A DNA stretch of 57,954 nt from Tenericutes bacterium RIFOXYA12_FULL_35_10 (GTDB lineage: Bacteria > Bacillota_I > Bacilli_A > Acholeplasmatales > Acholeplasmataceae): assembly GCA_001830045.1 (NCBI GenBank), contig MIDA01000020.1, positions 1 to 57,954 of the forward strand. The letters are read 5' to 3'. This document shows positions 37,063-45,221 of this stretch, piece after piece (the stretch's first letter is position 1; every line of letters starts with the position of its first letter). A program made the translations under genes and the position numbers. Below the pieces are notes generated by a model, which was given only the letters and a program-made list of their open reading frames with translations, made no database searches and was not told where the DNA came from.

Positions 37063-37318
37063 TGTTTTTACCCTCCACATATCTTGCAAATACGACAATC
37101 TCTAGAAACGCTAATATGCCATAAACAATAGCGATATCTAAATAAAGAATGCTATTTTGCAGTAAAGCAATAAACACAATGATACCAATCACGATCATGT
37201 TAAACGTGTCTAATGCCACAATACGATCAGCCAATTTGGGTCCAATAACTAATCTGATAATCACAAGCAATAAACCTAAAATAAGTAAGCTAAAGACGAT
37301 GTAATCTAGCCATATCAT
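37049..37318 (-). CDS. mrpF: MrpF-like subunit
   Basis: An 89-residue, three-span MnhF family protein with the signature RLVIGPKLADRIVALDTFN. The Asp residues in that loop are conserved in the family. It overlaps mrpE by 4 bp and mrpG by 14 bp. Confidence 0.9.
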   Translation of the reverse strand: MIWLDYIVFSLLILGLLLVIIRLVIGPKLADRIVALDTFNMIVIGIIVFIALLQNSILYLDIAIVYGILAFLEIVVFARYVEGKNNDHR

Positions 37319-37788
37319 TTGAAGATACCTCCTAACAATTTTTCGAAAGGTTCTGATAAATCATCAGGATTTTCAAACTTAGTGATATCGATTGCATGAA
37401 CATAGATGGTGTCATCATCTACATCAATCGATAATGTACCTGGTGTTAGTGTGATTGAGTTTGCTAAAGCTAATTTACCAACATCACTCTTTATGTTCGT
37501 TTTAACTTTTAAAATACCTGGATTAACAGGTATTTTAATACTCAATACTCTTCTTGCTACATCTAGGTTCGCTAAGATCAATTTCCAAATAAATACGGGT
37601 ATGTAGATAACTACAAACTTAATCAATTTAATAGGAAAATTCCATTTGACCTTGAAATCAAGTTTTCTTGCAATGAGTGCGGTAATTATAGCACTGACAA
37701 GAGAACCTAAGATGACTTCTTCTACTGTAAATCCAGCCAAAAAAAGATACAACAGTAGAAGGGCTAAAAATGCCGTTGCATATTTCAT
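37315..37788 (-). CDS. mrpE: MrpE-like subunit, first gene of the MBX-like operon
   Basis: A 157-residue MnhE family protein: two or three N-terminal spans and a cytoplasmic tail with LALANSITLTPGTLSIDVDDD. It starts after TAGGAGGAAG and is preceded by a structured leader with an intrinsic terminator, so its expression, and that of the whole operon, is probably set by that leader. Confidence 0.9.
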   Translation of the reverse strand: MKYATAFLALLLLYLFLAGFTVEEVILGSLVSAIITALIARKLDFKVKWNFPIKLIKFVVIYIPVFIWKLILANLDVARRVLSIKIPVNPGILKVKTNIKSDVGKLALANSITLTPGTLSIDVDDDTIYVHAIDITKFENPDDLSEPFEKLLGGIFK

Positions 37789-37841
37789 TTTCTTCCTCCT
37801 AAATAATACTTCTCATTTTATATAAAATGTGAAACTCACAC

Positions 37842-37980
37842 AAAAAAGTAGTTGCTCCCACTACTTTCCCTGAGCTACACACCAATAAATTAGGTTCATT
37901 GAAACCTCTTATAAAAAGTTAGTATGCCATCACTTTTTCTAGGATTAATGCGTTAATTCGCATTCATAGGTTTTAAATTA
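37842..37980 (-). promoter_or_regulatory. structured leader with attenuator, riboswitch candidate
   Basis: On the minus strand the leader begins about 6 bases after the -10. A hairpin AATGCG/CGCATT (37948-37965) comes first, then an AAAAAGT/ACTTTTT stem, an AGGTT/AACCT hairpin and a conserved-looking stretch with GTGTAGCTCAGGG. An AAAGTAGT/ACTACTTT hairpin with six T (37842-37867) follows, a good intrinsic terminator placed before the gene. AGGTTT can pair either with an upstream AAACCT, closing a multi-helix domain, or with the downstream AACCT. This switchable layout is riboswitch-like. I cannot assign the class; a Na+-responsive RNA would suit an Mrp-type operon. Confidence 0.6.
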
Positions 37981-37985
37981 GTTTC

Positions 37986-38014
37986 ATTATACCACTAAGT
38001 TTAGTGCGTGAGAA
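37986..38014 (-). promoter_or_regulatory. promoter of the MBX-like operon
   Basis: On the minus strand the -10 TATAAT (37986-37991) is preceded by TGG, giving an extended -10. A TTCTCA -35 lies 17 bases upstream. It sits just before the structured leader. Confidence 0.65.
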
Positions 38015-38074
38015 GTTAAGATTTGAAGAAAACTAAATTATTTAGTTTTTGCATATTTTATCTAATTAAATCGG

Positions 38075-38941
38075 TCATTTTAAAACACAAAATTGTACTG
38101 CATAAGATTGATGAGTTTGTATTCCCCAAAGCAACCATGTTTTCATAGCACTTTGAAAATGCTCAGCTAGATCTGCTAGTCCGAAATCTCCGAGTCCAAT
38201 ACCATATTGACTGAGATAAGCTTGATACGTATCATTCATCCATTTTTGATTCGAAATATGTTTTTTTACATTCAACGAAAAATCATTATCCGTCAGTAAA
38301 AAAATATCAGATGCAACAAAAATAATACCTTCTGGATTTAATAAGTTCATTATTTCTTGATTAAAATGGTGAAGTATTTTTGCCATTTGTTGTAGGATAA
38401 ATGAAAGTATATCATCTTTTCTTGATGGCGATAGTCCATATGGGATCATTGTGTCTAGTTTATACTCACATGCTCTATATAAAAGTTGCGTATAGATGGG
38501 GGAGATATAAATGACATCAAACTTCGTCATCAATTTTTTTGAAAAATGATGATCAAGTATATGGTCTATTTCTTGTAATACGTCATATTCAATTTGTTCT
38601 TTTGATTTATGTATCAGGGCATTAAAAAAAGCATGGTTGAAATACACATCGTCCAACCCAAGGTAATCCATTTGAATCACCTTGATTTTAGATTGTTGTT
38701 TTTCAACTAATGCTTGATTCATGCTTTCTTGGTCGATATCTGTTAAATAAATCTCATGAAACTTTTCACAAAAATAATCTAGCGGGATATCTGAAAGATT
38801 TCCTGCACCAATGATTAAAATTGTGTTAAACATAGCTTTATGGTTTAAAGCATCTTTCATTAATGATGATGTTTTATGTATGTAATCTTCTTGATGAAGA
38901 TTTCTGTGTGATTGGTTAAGTTGATGATAAAAGTGATTCAT
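38075..38941 (-). CDS. SAM-dependent methyltransferase-like protein, unknown substrate
   Basis: A 288-residue soluble protein. A class-I methyltransferase nucleotide site is visible in ILIIGAGNLSDIPL near residue 45 and an acidic strand end in YLTDIDQES near 68, followed by FDVIYISP. The charged N terminus (HRNLHQEDYIHK) and the C-terminal half match no family I recognise. It stands between the MBX-like operon promoter and a flavoprotein gene, with no clear functional link. Confidence 0.65.
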   Translation of the reverse strand: MNHFYHQLNQSHRNLHQEDYIHKTSSLMKDALNHKAMFNTILIIGAGNLSDIPLDYFCEKFHEIYLTDIDQESMNQALVEKQQSKIKVIQMDYLGLDDVYFNHAFFNALIHKSKEQIEYDVLQEIDHILDHHFSKKLMTKFDVIYISPIYTQLLYRACEYKLDTMIPYGLSPSRKDDILSFILQQMAKILHHFNQEIMNLLNPEGIIFVASDIFLLTDNDFSLNVKKHISNQKWMNDTYQAYLSQYGIGLGDFGLADLAEHFQSAMKTWLLWGIQTHQSYAVQFCVLK

Positions 38942-39013
38942 AAGGATACCTACTCTTTACGATTGACATGATAACCTTATTAAACCATGAAAAAGTAACC
39001 TTTTCAACATGAA

Positions 39014-40630
39014 TTAAACGTCTGAGAATGATTGATACTTAGAAATGATTTTTTCAGCTGTTTTCATGCCATCAACTGCAGAACTCATAATGCCACCTGC
39101 ATATCCTGCACCTTCACCCATAGGAAAAAGACCAAGGATATTGGATTCATGATTTTCGTTTCTTGTCATACGAATCGGTGATGACGATCTTGTTTCAGCG
39201 CCTGTTAAGATAGCATCATGCATCGAGAAACCTTGTATCTTTCGATTAAAATCAATCAGTGCTTCTTTGATAGTTTGTGTAACATAAGGTGGAAATAATT
39301 CTTTAAGTTCAGCAAACTTGTAACCTGGACGATATGATGGTTTTACAGTCCCTAACTTCGTCGACTTTTGATCATTTAAAAAATCGCCAACAAGTTGAAT
39401 AGGTGCGTTATAATTAGAACCACCTAATACAAATGCTTTTTGTTCAATGGCTCTTTGATAGGAAACACCTGCGAGGGGATGATCAGATCCAAAGTCAGAT
39501 GGATTCACATTGACTAAAAGTGCAGCATTTGAGTTTTCATAATCTCTTTGACTTTCACTCATCCCGTTTGTGACAACACCAAATTCTTCAGAAGATGCAC
39601 ACATGACCCATCCGCCTGGACACATACAAAATGTATACGCAGTTCGATCATTGGATGCATGATAACTGAGTTTGTAATCAGCAGCTCCGAGTTGTGGTAA
39701 AGTTGAGAAATTCCCGTATTGAGATTCATTGATCAATTGTTGTGGGTGTTCGATACGAACGCCTATAGAAAATGCTTTTTGAACGATGTCTAATTTTTGA
39801 TTGTAAAGAAGCTCAAAAGTATCTCTTGCACTATGTCCAATACCAAGTAAACAAATAGAGGTATGGATGGTTTCATTGTTATTAACGATAACCCCTTGTA
39901 GGGTTTGATCTTGAACTAAGAGCTTTGTTACTTTGGCATTAAATCTAATTTGTCCACCTAAGGAAATGATTTCTTCTCTGATATTCTTCACAACATTTTT
40001 TAAAACATCGGTTCCTACATGTGGTTTATTGATGTATAAGATTTCAGGTTGTGCACCGTTTGATACAAGTGATTCTAAGACATAGCGACATCTGATATCA
40101 CTAATGAGTGTTGTGAGTTTTCCATCAGAAAACGTGCCTGCGCCGCCTTCACCAAAAAGAATGGTAGACCCTTCACTGTATTCCCCTGTTTGATAGAAAT
40201 GATCGACATTTTTTGACCTTTGATCAACATCATATCCTCTTTCTAAAACAATGGGTTTATAGCCTCTTCTTGCAAGTAGTAAAGCAGCAAACATACCGGA
40301 TGGACCAAAACCTACAATAACGGGAGAATGAGTTAATTGGCTATCTCCTGAAGGTATCTCTTGGTATGTTAAAACAGGGGCTAGCGTTAACCCTTTAATT
40401 TTTTTATTTAAATAGATCTTTTCATTGGTTAATTCAAGATCAACACTATAGACAAAATAGATTTGTTCTTTCTTTCGAGCATCAATTGCTTTTTTATAAA
40501 TTGAAAATGATTTAATCTCTTTAGCTTGAATGCGATACTGATGGTTTATATATTTAATGAGGTTTTCTTTTTCTATTGCTAATGTTGGAGCTTTACCAAC
40601 TTCAAGTTTTATATCGGTTATTCTGATCAT
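39014..40630 (-). CDS. FAD-dependent oxidoreductase of the COG2509 type
   Basis: A 538-residue flavoprotein. The dinucleotide fold starts at VIVGFGPSGMFAALLLARRGYKPIVLERG near residue 105, followed by the family motif GEGGAGTFSDGKLTT. Near the C terminus are TGAETRSSSPIRM and MGEGAGYAGGIMSSAVDG. An N-terminal 80-residue domain precedes the FAD fold, as usual in this widely conserved but uncharacterised group. It starts after AAGGATTGGTG. The substrate is unknown. Confidence 0.85.
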   Translation of the reverse strand: MIRITDIKLEVGKAPTLAIEKENLIKYINHQYRIQAKEIKSFSIYKKAIDARKKEQIYFVYSVDLELTNEKIYLNKKIKGLTLAPVLTYQEIPSGDSQLTHSPVIVGFGPSGMFAALLLARRGYKPIVLERGYDVDQRSKNVDHFYQTGEYSEGSTILFGEGGAGTFSDGKLTTLISDIRCRYVLESLVSNGAQPEILYINKPHVGTDVLKNVVKNIREEIISLGGQIRFNAKVTKLLVQDQTLQGVIVNNNETIHTSICLLGIGHSARDTFELLYNQKLDIVQKAFSIGVRIEHPQQLINESQYGNFSTLPQLGAADYKLSYHASNDRTAYTFCMCPGGWVMCASSEEFGVVTNGMSESQRDYENSNAALLVNVNPSDFGSDHPLAGVSYQRAIEQKAFVLGGSNYNAPIQLVGDFLNDQKSTKLGTVKPSYRPGYKFAELKELFPPYVTQTIKEALIDFNRKIQGFSMHDAILTGAETRSSSPIRMTRNENHESNILGLFPMGEGAGYAGGIMSSAVDGMKTAEKIISKYQSFSDV

Positions 40631-40753
40631 ATGACACCAATCCTTTTTTATAACACATCAATCATACATGATTTGCATAAGAATTACAATGCATAATGCC
40701 ATTTGTTTGTATCTAAAAATGAGTTAAAATCAACGATTAAGTCCGTCTTAATT

Positions 40754-40784
40754 CAAAAGGCTCTTCTCGAGACGAGAAAAGCCT
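40754..40784 (-). terminator. intrinsic terminator of the PocR/GGDEF/HD-GYP gene
   Basis: On the minus strand AGGCTTTTCTCG pairs with CGAGAAGAGCCT, followed by TTTTG. Confidence 0.8.
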
Positions 40785-40831
40785 AACAATCACTTATTGT
40801 AATCAGTACCGGTTGAATATCTATGAATCCA

Positions 40832-43525
40832 TTAAATCGTTAAATGTTCTTTTTCAGTAACTGCCTTAATAAATATATCGACTAATTCTATATCGAATTG
40901 AGAACCAGCACATCGATTCAGTTCAGCAATGGCAACTTTATAATCTAAAGCTTTTCGATAGGGTCTATCAGCTGTCATGGCTTCATAAGAATCACATATA
41001 CTAATGATTCTTGAAAACAGTGGAATCTCATCTTCTTTTAATCCATTAGGATAACCTTTCCCATCCCATCTTTCGTGATGCGTAAGGGCATATTCAGCTA
41101 ACATCGAATATTTATCTGCAGAGCGAAGAATATGATAACCGTTAATGGTGTGAGTTTTCATAATGACCCATTCATCTTCAGTTAGTTTTCCTGGCTTATC
41201 TAAAATACGATCAGGTATTGTTATTTTCCCAATATCGTGCATTAAACCTGCAAATTCTAACTCTTTCGTTTGATCTTCACTTAACTTAAGTTCTTCACCC
41301 ATCATTTTGCAGTATTCACTGACTCTACTAGAATGCAATTTTTCTTCATCATACTTCTCTTTAAGTGCTTCGAATAGTGTCATAATTGTCTCATTACGCG
41401 CACTTTGTCCATGCAAAATCTTGTTGGCGTACATTTTGTCTTCTGCGTTTTTTAAAACATCCTTGATTTCCGTAGCACTATCAGTTTTCACATCGTAGCC
41501 TACAGATATAGAAAACTTAAAATCGTTATGCATGAACGATAAACTATCGTTAGAAATAGCATTTCTTATTACTTCGAATTCTTTTGCTTGCGTGTTGGGA
41601 AAGATCATTACAAATTCGTCTCCACCTATTCTTGCAACAAAATCATCGTCACCTAGATAAGATTTCAAGACACTACTGATTTTAATAAGAACCTCATCAC
41701 CTAAATCATGACCATAAGCATCATTAATCAGTTTAAGACCATCTAAATCTATCATCGCAACCGTAAGAGGAAAATACTGTTCTTGATCGAATTCTAACAT
41801 CTTTTCTTCGAAATACTTTCGATTAGGAAGACCTGTAAGATAGTCATGATTACTGGTATATATGATATCTTCTTCTTTACGCTTTTGTTCTGTGACATCC
41901 ATAACCATCGAAATGATAAGTGGGGAGTTTGGAACATTGACACCTTGAGCTGTAATATAGCGAACAATTTGCCCATTTTTAGTAATGGGGACATACTCCC
42001 AACGTTTAAGTTTGGGATCGTCACTTGCTAGACCTTTTAAAACTTTTTCTTTTATTTCTTCTCTAAATACTTCGTCCTCATAAACTTCATCCCAAAAGGA
42101 ATTTGATTGCATTAATGCTTCTCTCGTTGTTCCATAAAAAATAGGGAAATTACTATTCATGTATTCAAAATTAACTTCTGGATTGACTGAGTTTACTGCG
42201 ATACCAATCGTCAGATTATCCATCACGAGTTGTAATCGATTAATTGTAGTTTCTAGCTTGATTTCTGTTTCAACGATGTGATCGATTACTTCGGTATATA
42301 AAATAATACCAGCTACATTCTCCTTATCATCATACCAAGGTTGAGCGGACCATCTTGTATACCTAACACTACCATCGGCACGTGGAAATGTATCTCTATC
42401 ACTGGAGAGCGTTTCTCCATTGAGGGCTCTTTGATGCGCATCTCGAAATTTTTTAGGTAAATCCGGGAAAATATCATAGTGATGCTTACCAATGATATTT
42501 TTACTTACATTAAAAAGTTCACAAAATTTATCACTGACATACACGTAGTTTAACTGTTTATCAAGTACGACGACTGCTTGTGCACTATGGCCAATAATAT
42601 ACTGAAGTAAATCCTTTCTATAACTAATCTCACGTTGGGCTTCAACGATACTCGTAATATCTCTTGCAAAGGCTGTTGCACCAATGATATCTTGATTCTC
42701 ATCATATAAAGGATTGTATAATGATTCATAATATCTGATATGTTGATCGCCATACTCTTGAATCGTTTTGTGAGATTTGCCCGATAAAGCAATGTCATAG
42801 TTTGTTTTTGCATTGATTTTATCTAACTCAGTGGAGATTGCATCCATTAAGTTAGAACCTGTTTTGATATCCGCATTATATGCATATTTCATTACGTCTT
42901 TATGCACATTATTAAAATATAAGTAATTATATGCTTTATCTATCGCCAGGATGATGAAATCAGTAGGACTTTCTAGACTTGATTTTAATAGCAATTCTGA
43001 TTTTTCTTTTTCGAATCTGTCAATGGTTAAATCAACAATCATTTGGGTGAGATTGAGTAAAAAATCAATGATATCTTCGATTTGCTTCTCACTTACAATG
43101 GGGACCTCTTCAAGTGCTTTCAAGTATATGTCTTCATCAAAACCATATTTTTTTGCTTGATTAACAAAAAACTCAACATCTGGTTTTTCTAAAAAACATT
43201 GTCCTGTAAAAAGATTGGCAATATGTTCTCCTTGAATAATGATTGGTACTGCAATATCAATTAAACCGTTATGACACTTGTAAATACTATATTTTTTATC
43301 TTTGCTTGCATTATTAGCTAATACTGTATCACTTATTTTGCAGTTTTTACTTGTCTCAGTGTTAACACGGTGAAAATCGGTGCATATATGTCTCCACCCT
43401 GATTTGGATATGACATTTCCTTCTAAATCCAAAATGGCAGTTACAAAACCTGTGGACTTATTAAAACCTTCCAGTAAAGTGTTGAACCTATTAAAATCAA
43501 TATACTTCAATATGTCTTTTTTCAT
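40832..43525 (-). CDS. PocR-PAS-GGDEF-HD-GYP cyclic-di-GMP signalling protein
   Basis: An 897-residue soluble sensor. Residues 1-165 form a PocR ligand-binding domain, a small-molecule sensor with conserved Cys and His. About three PAS domains follow to roughly 560. A GGDEF diguanylate cyclase domain has an intact RIGGDEF core, with no RxxD inhibitory site before it. A C-terminal HD-GYP phosphodiesterase domain has intact HDIGK and HHERWDGKGYP. It can thus in principle both make and break cyclic-di-GMP. I use the ATG at 43525 after GGAGAGGTGC; an upstream in-frame TTG is unlikely. Confidence 0.87.
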   Translation of the reverse strand: MKKDILKYIDFNRFNTLLEGFNKSTGFVTAILDLEGNVISKSGWRHICTDFHRVNTETSKNCKISDTVLANNASKDKKYSIYKCHNGLIDIAVPIIIQGEHIANLFTGQCFLEKPDVEFFVNQAKKYGFDEDIYLKALEEVPIVSEKQIEDIIDFLLNLTQMIVDLTIDRFEKEKSELLLKSSLESPTDFIILAIDKAYNYLYFNNVHKDVMKYAYNADIKTGSNLMDAISTELDKINAKTNYDIALSGKSHKTIQEYGDQHIRYYESLYNPLYDENQDIIGATAFARDITSIVEAQREISYRKDLLQYIIGHSAQAVVVLDKQLNYVYVSDKFCELFNVSKNIIGKHHYDIFPDLPKKFRDAHQRALNGETLSSDRDTFPRADGSVRYTRWSAQPWYDDKENVAGIILYTEVIDHIVETEIKLETTINRLQLVMDNLTIGIAVNSVNPEVNFEYMNSNFPIFYGTTREALMQSNSFWDEVYEDEVFREEIKEKVLKGLASDDPKLKRWEYVPITKNGQIVRYITAQGVNVPNSPLIISMVMDVTEQKRKEEDIIYTSNHDYLTGLPNRKYFEEKMLEFDQEQYFPLTVAMIDLDGLKLINDAYGHDLGDEVLIKISSVLKSYLGDDDFVARIGGDEFVMIFPNTQAKEFEVIRNAISNDSLSFMHNDFKFSISVGYDVKTDSATEIKDVLKNAEDKMYANKILHGQSARNETIMTLFEALKEKYDEEKLHSSRVSEYCKMMGEELKLSEDQTKELEFAGLMHDIGKITIPDRILDKPGKLTEDEWVIMKTHTINGYHILRSADKYSMLAEYALTHHERWDGKGYPNGLKEDEIPLFSRIISICDSYEAMTADRPYRKALDYKVAIAELNRCAGSQFDIELVDIFIKAVTEKEHLTI

Positions 43526-43895
43526 TTTGCACCTCTCCAATACGAGTCATTCTCATAAAATCAAGTCACAAATTTTCCTCTAGTGATCATTCATGTTTGC
43601 AGAGATGTGTTAGCTTGTTTTTATTATACTATAAAATGATTAATTGGTTATTAATCTTTACATAACGTTTTTTCATGAAACAAAGTGGATGTTTGATTTT
43701 GTTTTGTTACTAAGAGACGTTTGTCCGAATGAAAAAAAGAGATTCATAGCACTTTCTCGTACCTAATAAAGCAAAAAATAGACAAGAAGGATCAAATCCA
43801 ACACTCACAAAATCTAAGGTTAAAGTGAACTCCATTAAGTAGACAAGAAAAAAAGAGGTTCATAGTCTTTAATGGATTTTGAAGTTAAGCATATG
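43526..43895. other. intergenic stretch with a possible IS3-family end remnant
   Basis: No gene of useful size is visible. The stretch holds the upstream region of the PocR sensor gene (a TATAAT-like hexamer near 43627). It also carries two near-copies of AAAAAAAGAGRTTCATAG (from about 43734 and 43848) and two of TAGACAAGAA (from about 43787 and 43840). TGAACTCCATTAAGTAGACA at 43826-43845 looks like the terminal inverted repeat of an IS3-group element, so this is probably an insertion scar. Confidence 0.4.
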
Positions 43896-43925
43896 AAAAA
43901 AACTCTTTTCACGAATGAAAAGAGC
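43896..43925 (-). terminator. intrinsic terminator
   Basis: On the minus strand CTCTTTTCATTCGTGAAAAGAG forms an 8-bp stem followed by seven T. It ends the small membrane protein and pseudouridine synthase unit. Confidence 0.85.
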
Positions 43926-43943
43926 ATCTCATCTGATTAGTTT

Positions 43944-44387
43944 TTATACACCCATTCCTGCAAGTCCCATTCCAAAAATGATAATTTGCATCGCAAGCAT
44001 AAAACTGATGACGATAAACATATGGATAATCACATCTAACACTTTGTTAGCCATCCATTCCTCTATTTTTACATAAATGAAACCGATAATAATTAAGGCA
44101 GGTACGACAATCATCATGCCCTGCATACCCCCTCTATAATCGAAAAAAGAAACCACAGAGTAGACAATAAAGTTTAATATGGATAGAAACATAAAGGTTG
44201 AATGTTGATTTCGGGTAGATGTTTTTATCCGTGATGATAATAGTTTAATCACAACGACACCGATACCCATAAAAATGGCTGATGAGTAATACCATTTTTC
44301 CCAATCTAAAAATAAGCCTAATAAAAATGTGGTCAATATAACCAAAGATAAAAGTAGATAGACTAATTTGTTGTTGTCACTTTTCAT
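43944..44387 (-). CDS. small integral membrane protein, unknown function
   Basis: A 147-residue protein with about five spans and no recognisable motif. It starts after AAAGAGGTAATC, 35 bp downstream of the pseudouridine synthase stop, and shares its terminator, so the two genes are probably co-transcribed. No family recognised. Confidence 0.6.
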   Translation of the reverse strand: MKSDNNKLVYLLLSLVILTTFLLGLFLDWEKWYYSSAIFMGIGVVVIKLLSSRIKTSTRNQHSTFMFLSILNFIVYSVVSFFDYRGGMQGMMIVVPALIIIGFIYVKIEEWMANKVLDVIIHMFIVISFMLAMQIIIFGMGLAGMGV

Positions 44388-44422
44388 AGCATTGATTACC
44401 TCTTTTTTTTAAATGATAGATT

Positions 44423-45118
44423 CTATTTTCTTATCAATTTGAACAATTGATCAAGTTCTTTTTTCGTTAATTCTCTATATTTACCTGTAGGAACATCCAA
44501 ATGAATGTGCATGATTCTAACACGTTTTAATGAGACGACTTGGTAACCAAAATAATCGCACATACGTCTAATTTGTCTATTTAAGCCTTCAGTTAAAATG
44601 ATCTTAAATGTTTTTTCTCCAGTTTGTTTGATCACACATGGTTTTGTTACGGTATCTAAGATGGGTACACCCTTTGACATATTCGTCAGAAAATCTTGTG
44701 TGATTTTTTTATTGACAACAACAACATATTCTTTTTCATGATTGTTTTCCGTGCGAAGAATTTCATTAACGATATCACCATCATTTGTCATAAGGATGAG
44801 ACCTTCACTCTCTTTATCAAGTCTTCCAATATGAAAAATACGTTTATGATAGTTGATATAGTCTACGATGTTACCTTTGATAGCCTGATCTGTAGTTGAG
44901 GTAATTCCAATGGGTTTATTGAATGCTAAATAAACAAACTCATTTTGTTTTTTAATAGGCTTATCATCAACGGTAATCTTATCTTGATCCGTAACTTTTG
45001 AACCTATTAAAGCAAGTTCTCCGTTAATTTTGATACGCTTTTGTTCGATTAATCTATCGGCTTCTCTTCTGGAACAATAGCCTGATTCACTTAAGTATTT
45101 ATTGATTCTTGTTTCCAT
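44423..45118 (-). CDS. rRNA pseudouridine synthase, RsuA/RluB/RluF family
   Basis: A 231-residue enzyme: an S4 RNA-binding domain at 1-60 (RINKYLSESGYCSRREADRLIEQ), then the catalytic domain with the Asp in IGRLDKESEGLILMTNDGD near residue 100. It isomerises one uridine in rRNA. The NNHEKEYVV sequence resembles RluF (23S rRNA) more than RsuA, but the target cannot be fixed here. It starts after GAGGTCACC. Confidence 0.9.
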   Translation of the reverse strand: METRINKYLSESGYCSRREADRLIEQKRIKINGELALIGSKVTDQDKITVDDKPIKKQNEFVYLAFNKPIGITSTTDQAIKGNIVDYINYHKRIFHIGRLDKESEGLILMTNDGDIVNEILRTENNHEKEYVVVVNKKITQDFLTNMSKGVPILDTVTKPCVIKQTGEKTFKIILTEGLNRQIRRMCDYFGYQVVSLKRVRIMHIHLDVPTGKYRELTKKELDQLFKLIRK

Positions 45119-45221
45119 GTATGGTGACCTCGTTAAATAACTTTACTCTATATTTTAAACTCATGGTTATATCAATTACTGCATTTATACATATTAGCTT
45201 ATTGGTAAAAAGAGATTACAT

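Noticed and set aside
27061-37788. A NiFe hydrogenase (group 4) operon
   Set aside because: The large subunit keeps only one Cys at each NiFe site and there are two antiporter-like subunits with no MbhI, which fits MBX/MBS instead.
37842-37867. Terminator of a gene upstream of mrpE
   Set aside because: It lies inside the mrpE leader, downstream of the mrpE promoter; the preceding minus-strand gene ends at 38075, on the far side of that promoter. An attenuator is the better reading.
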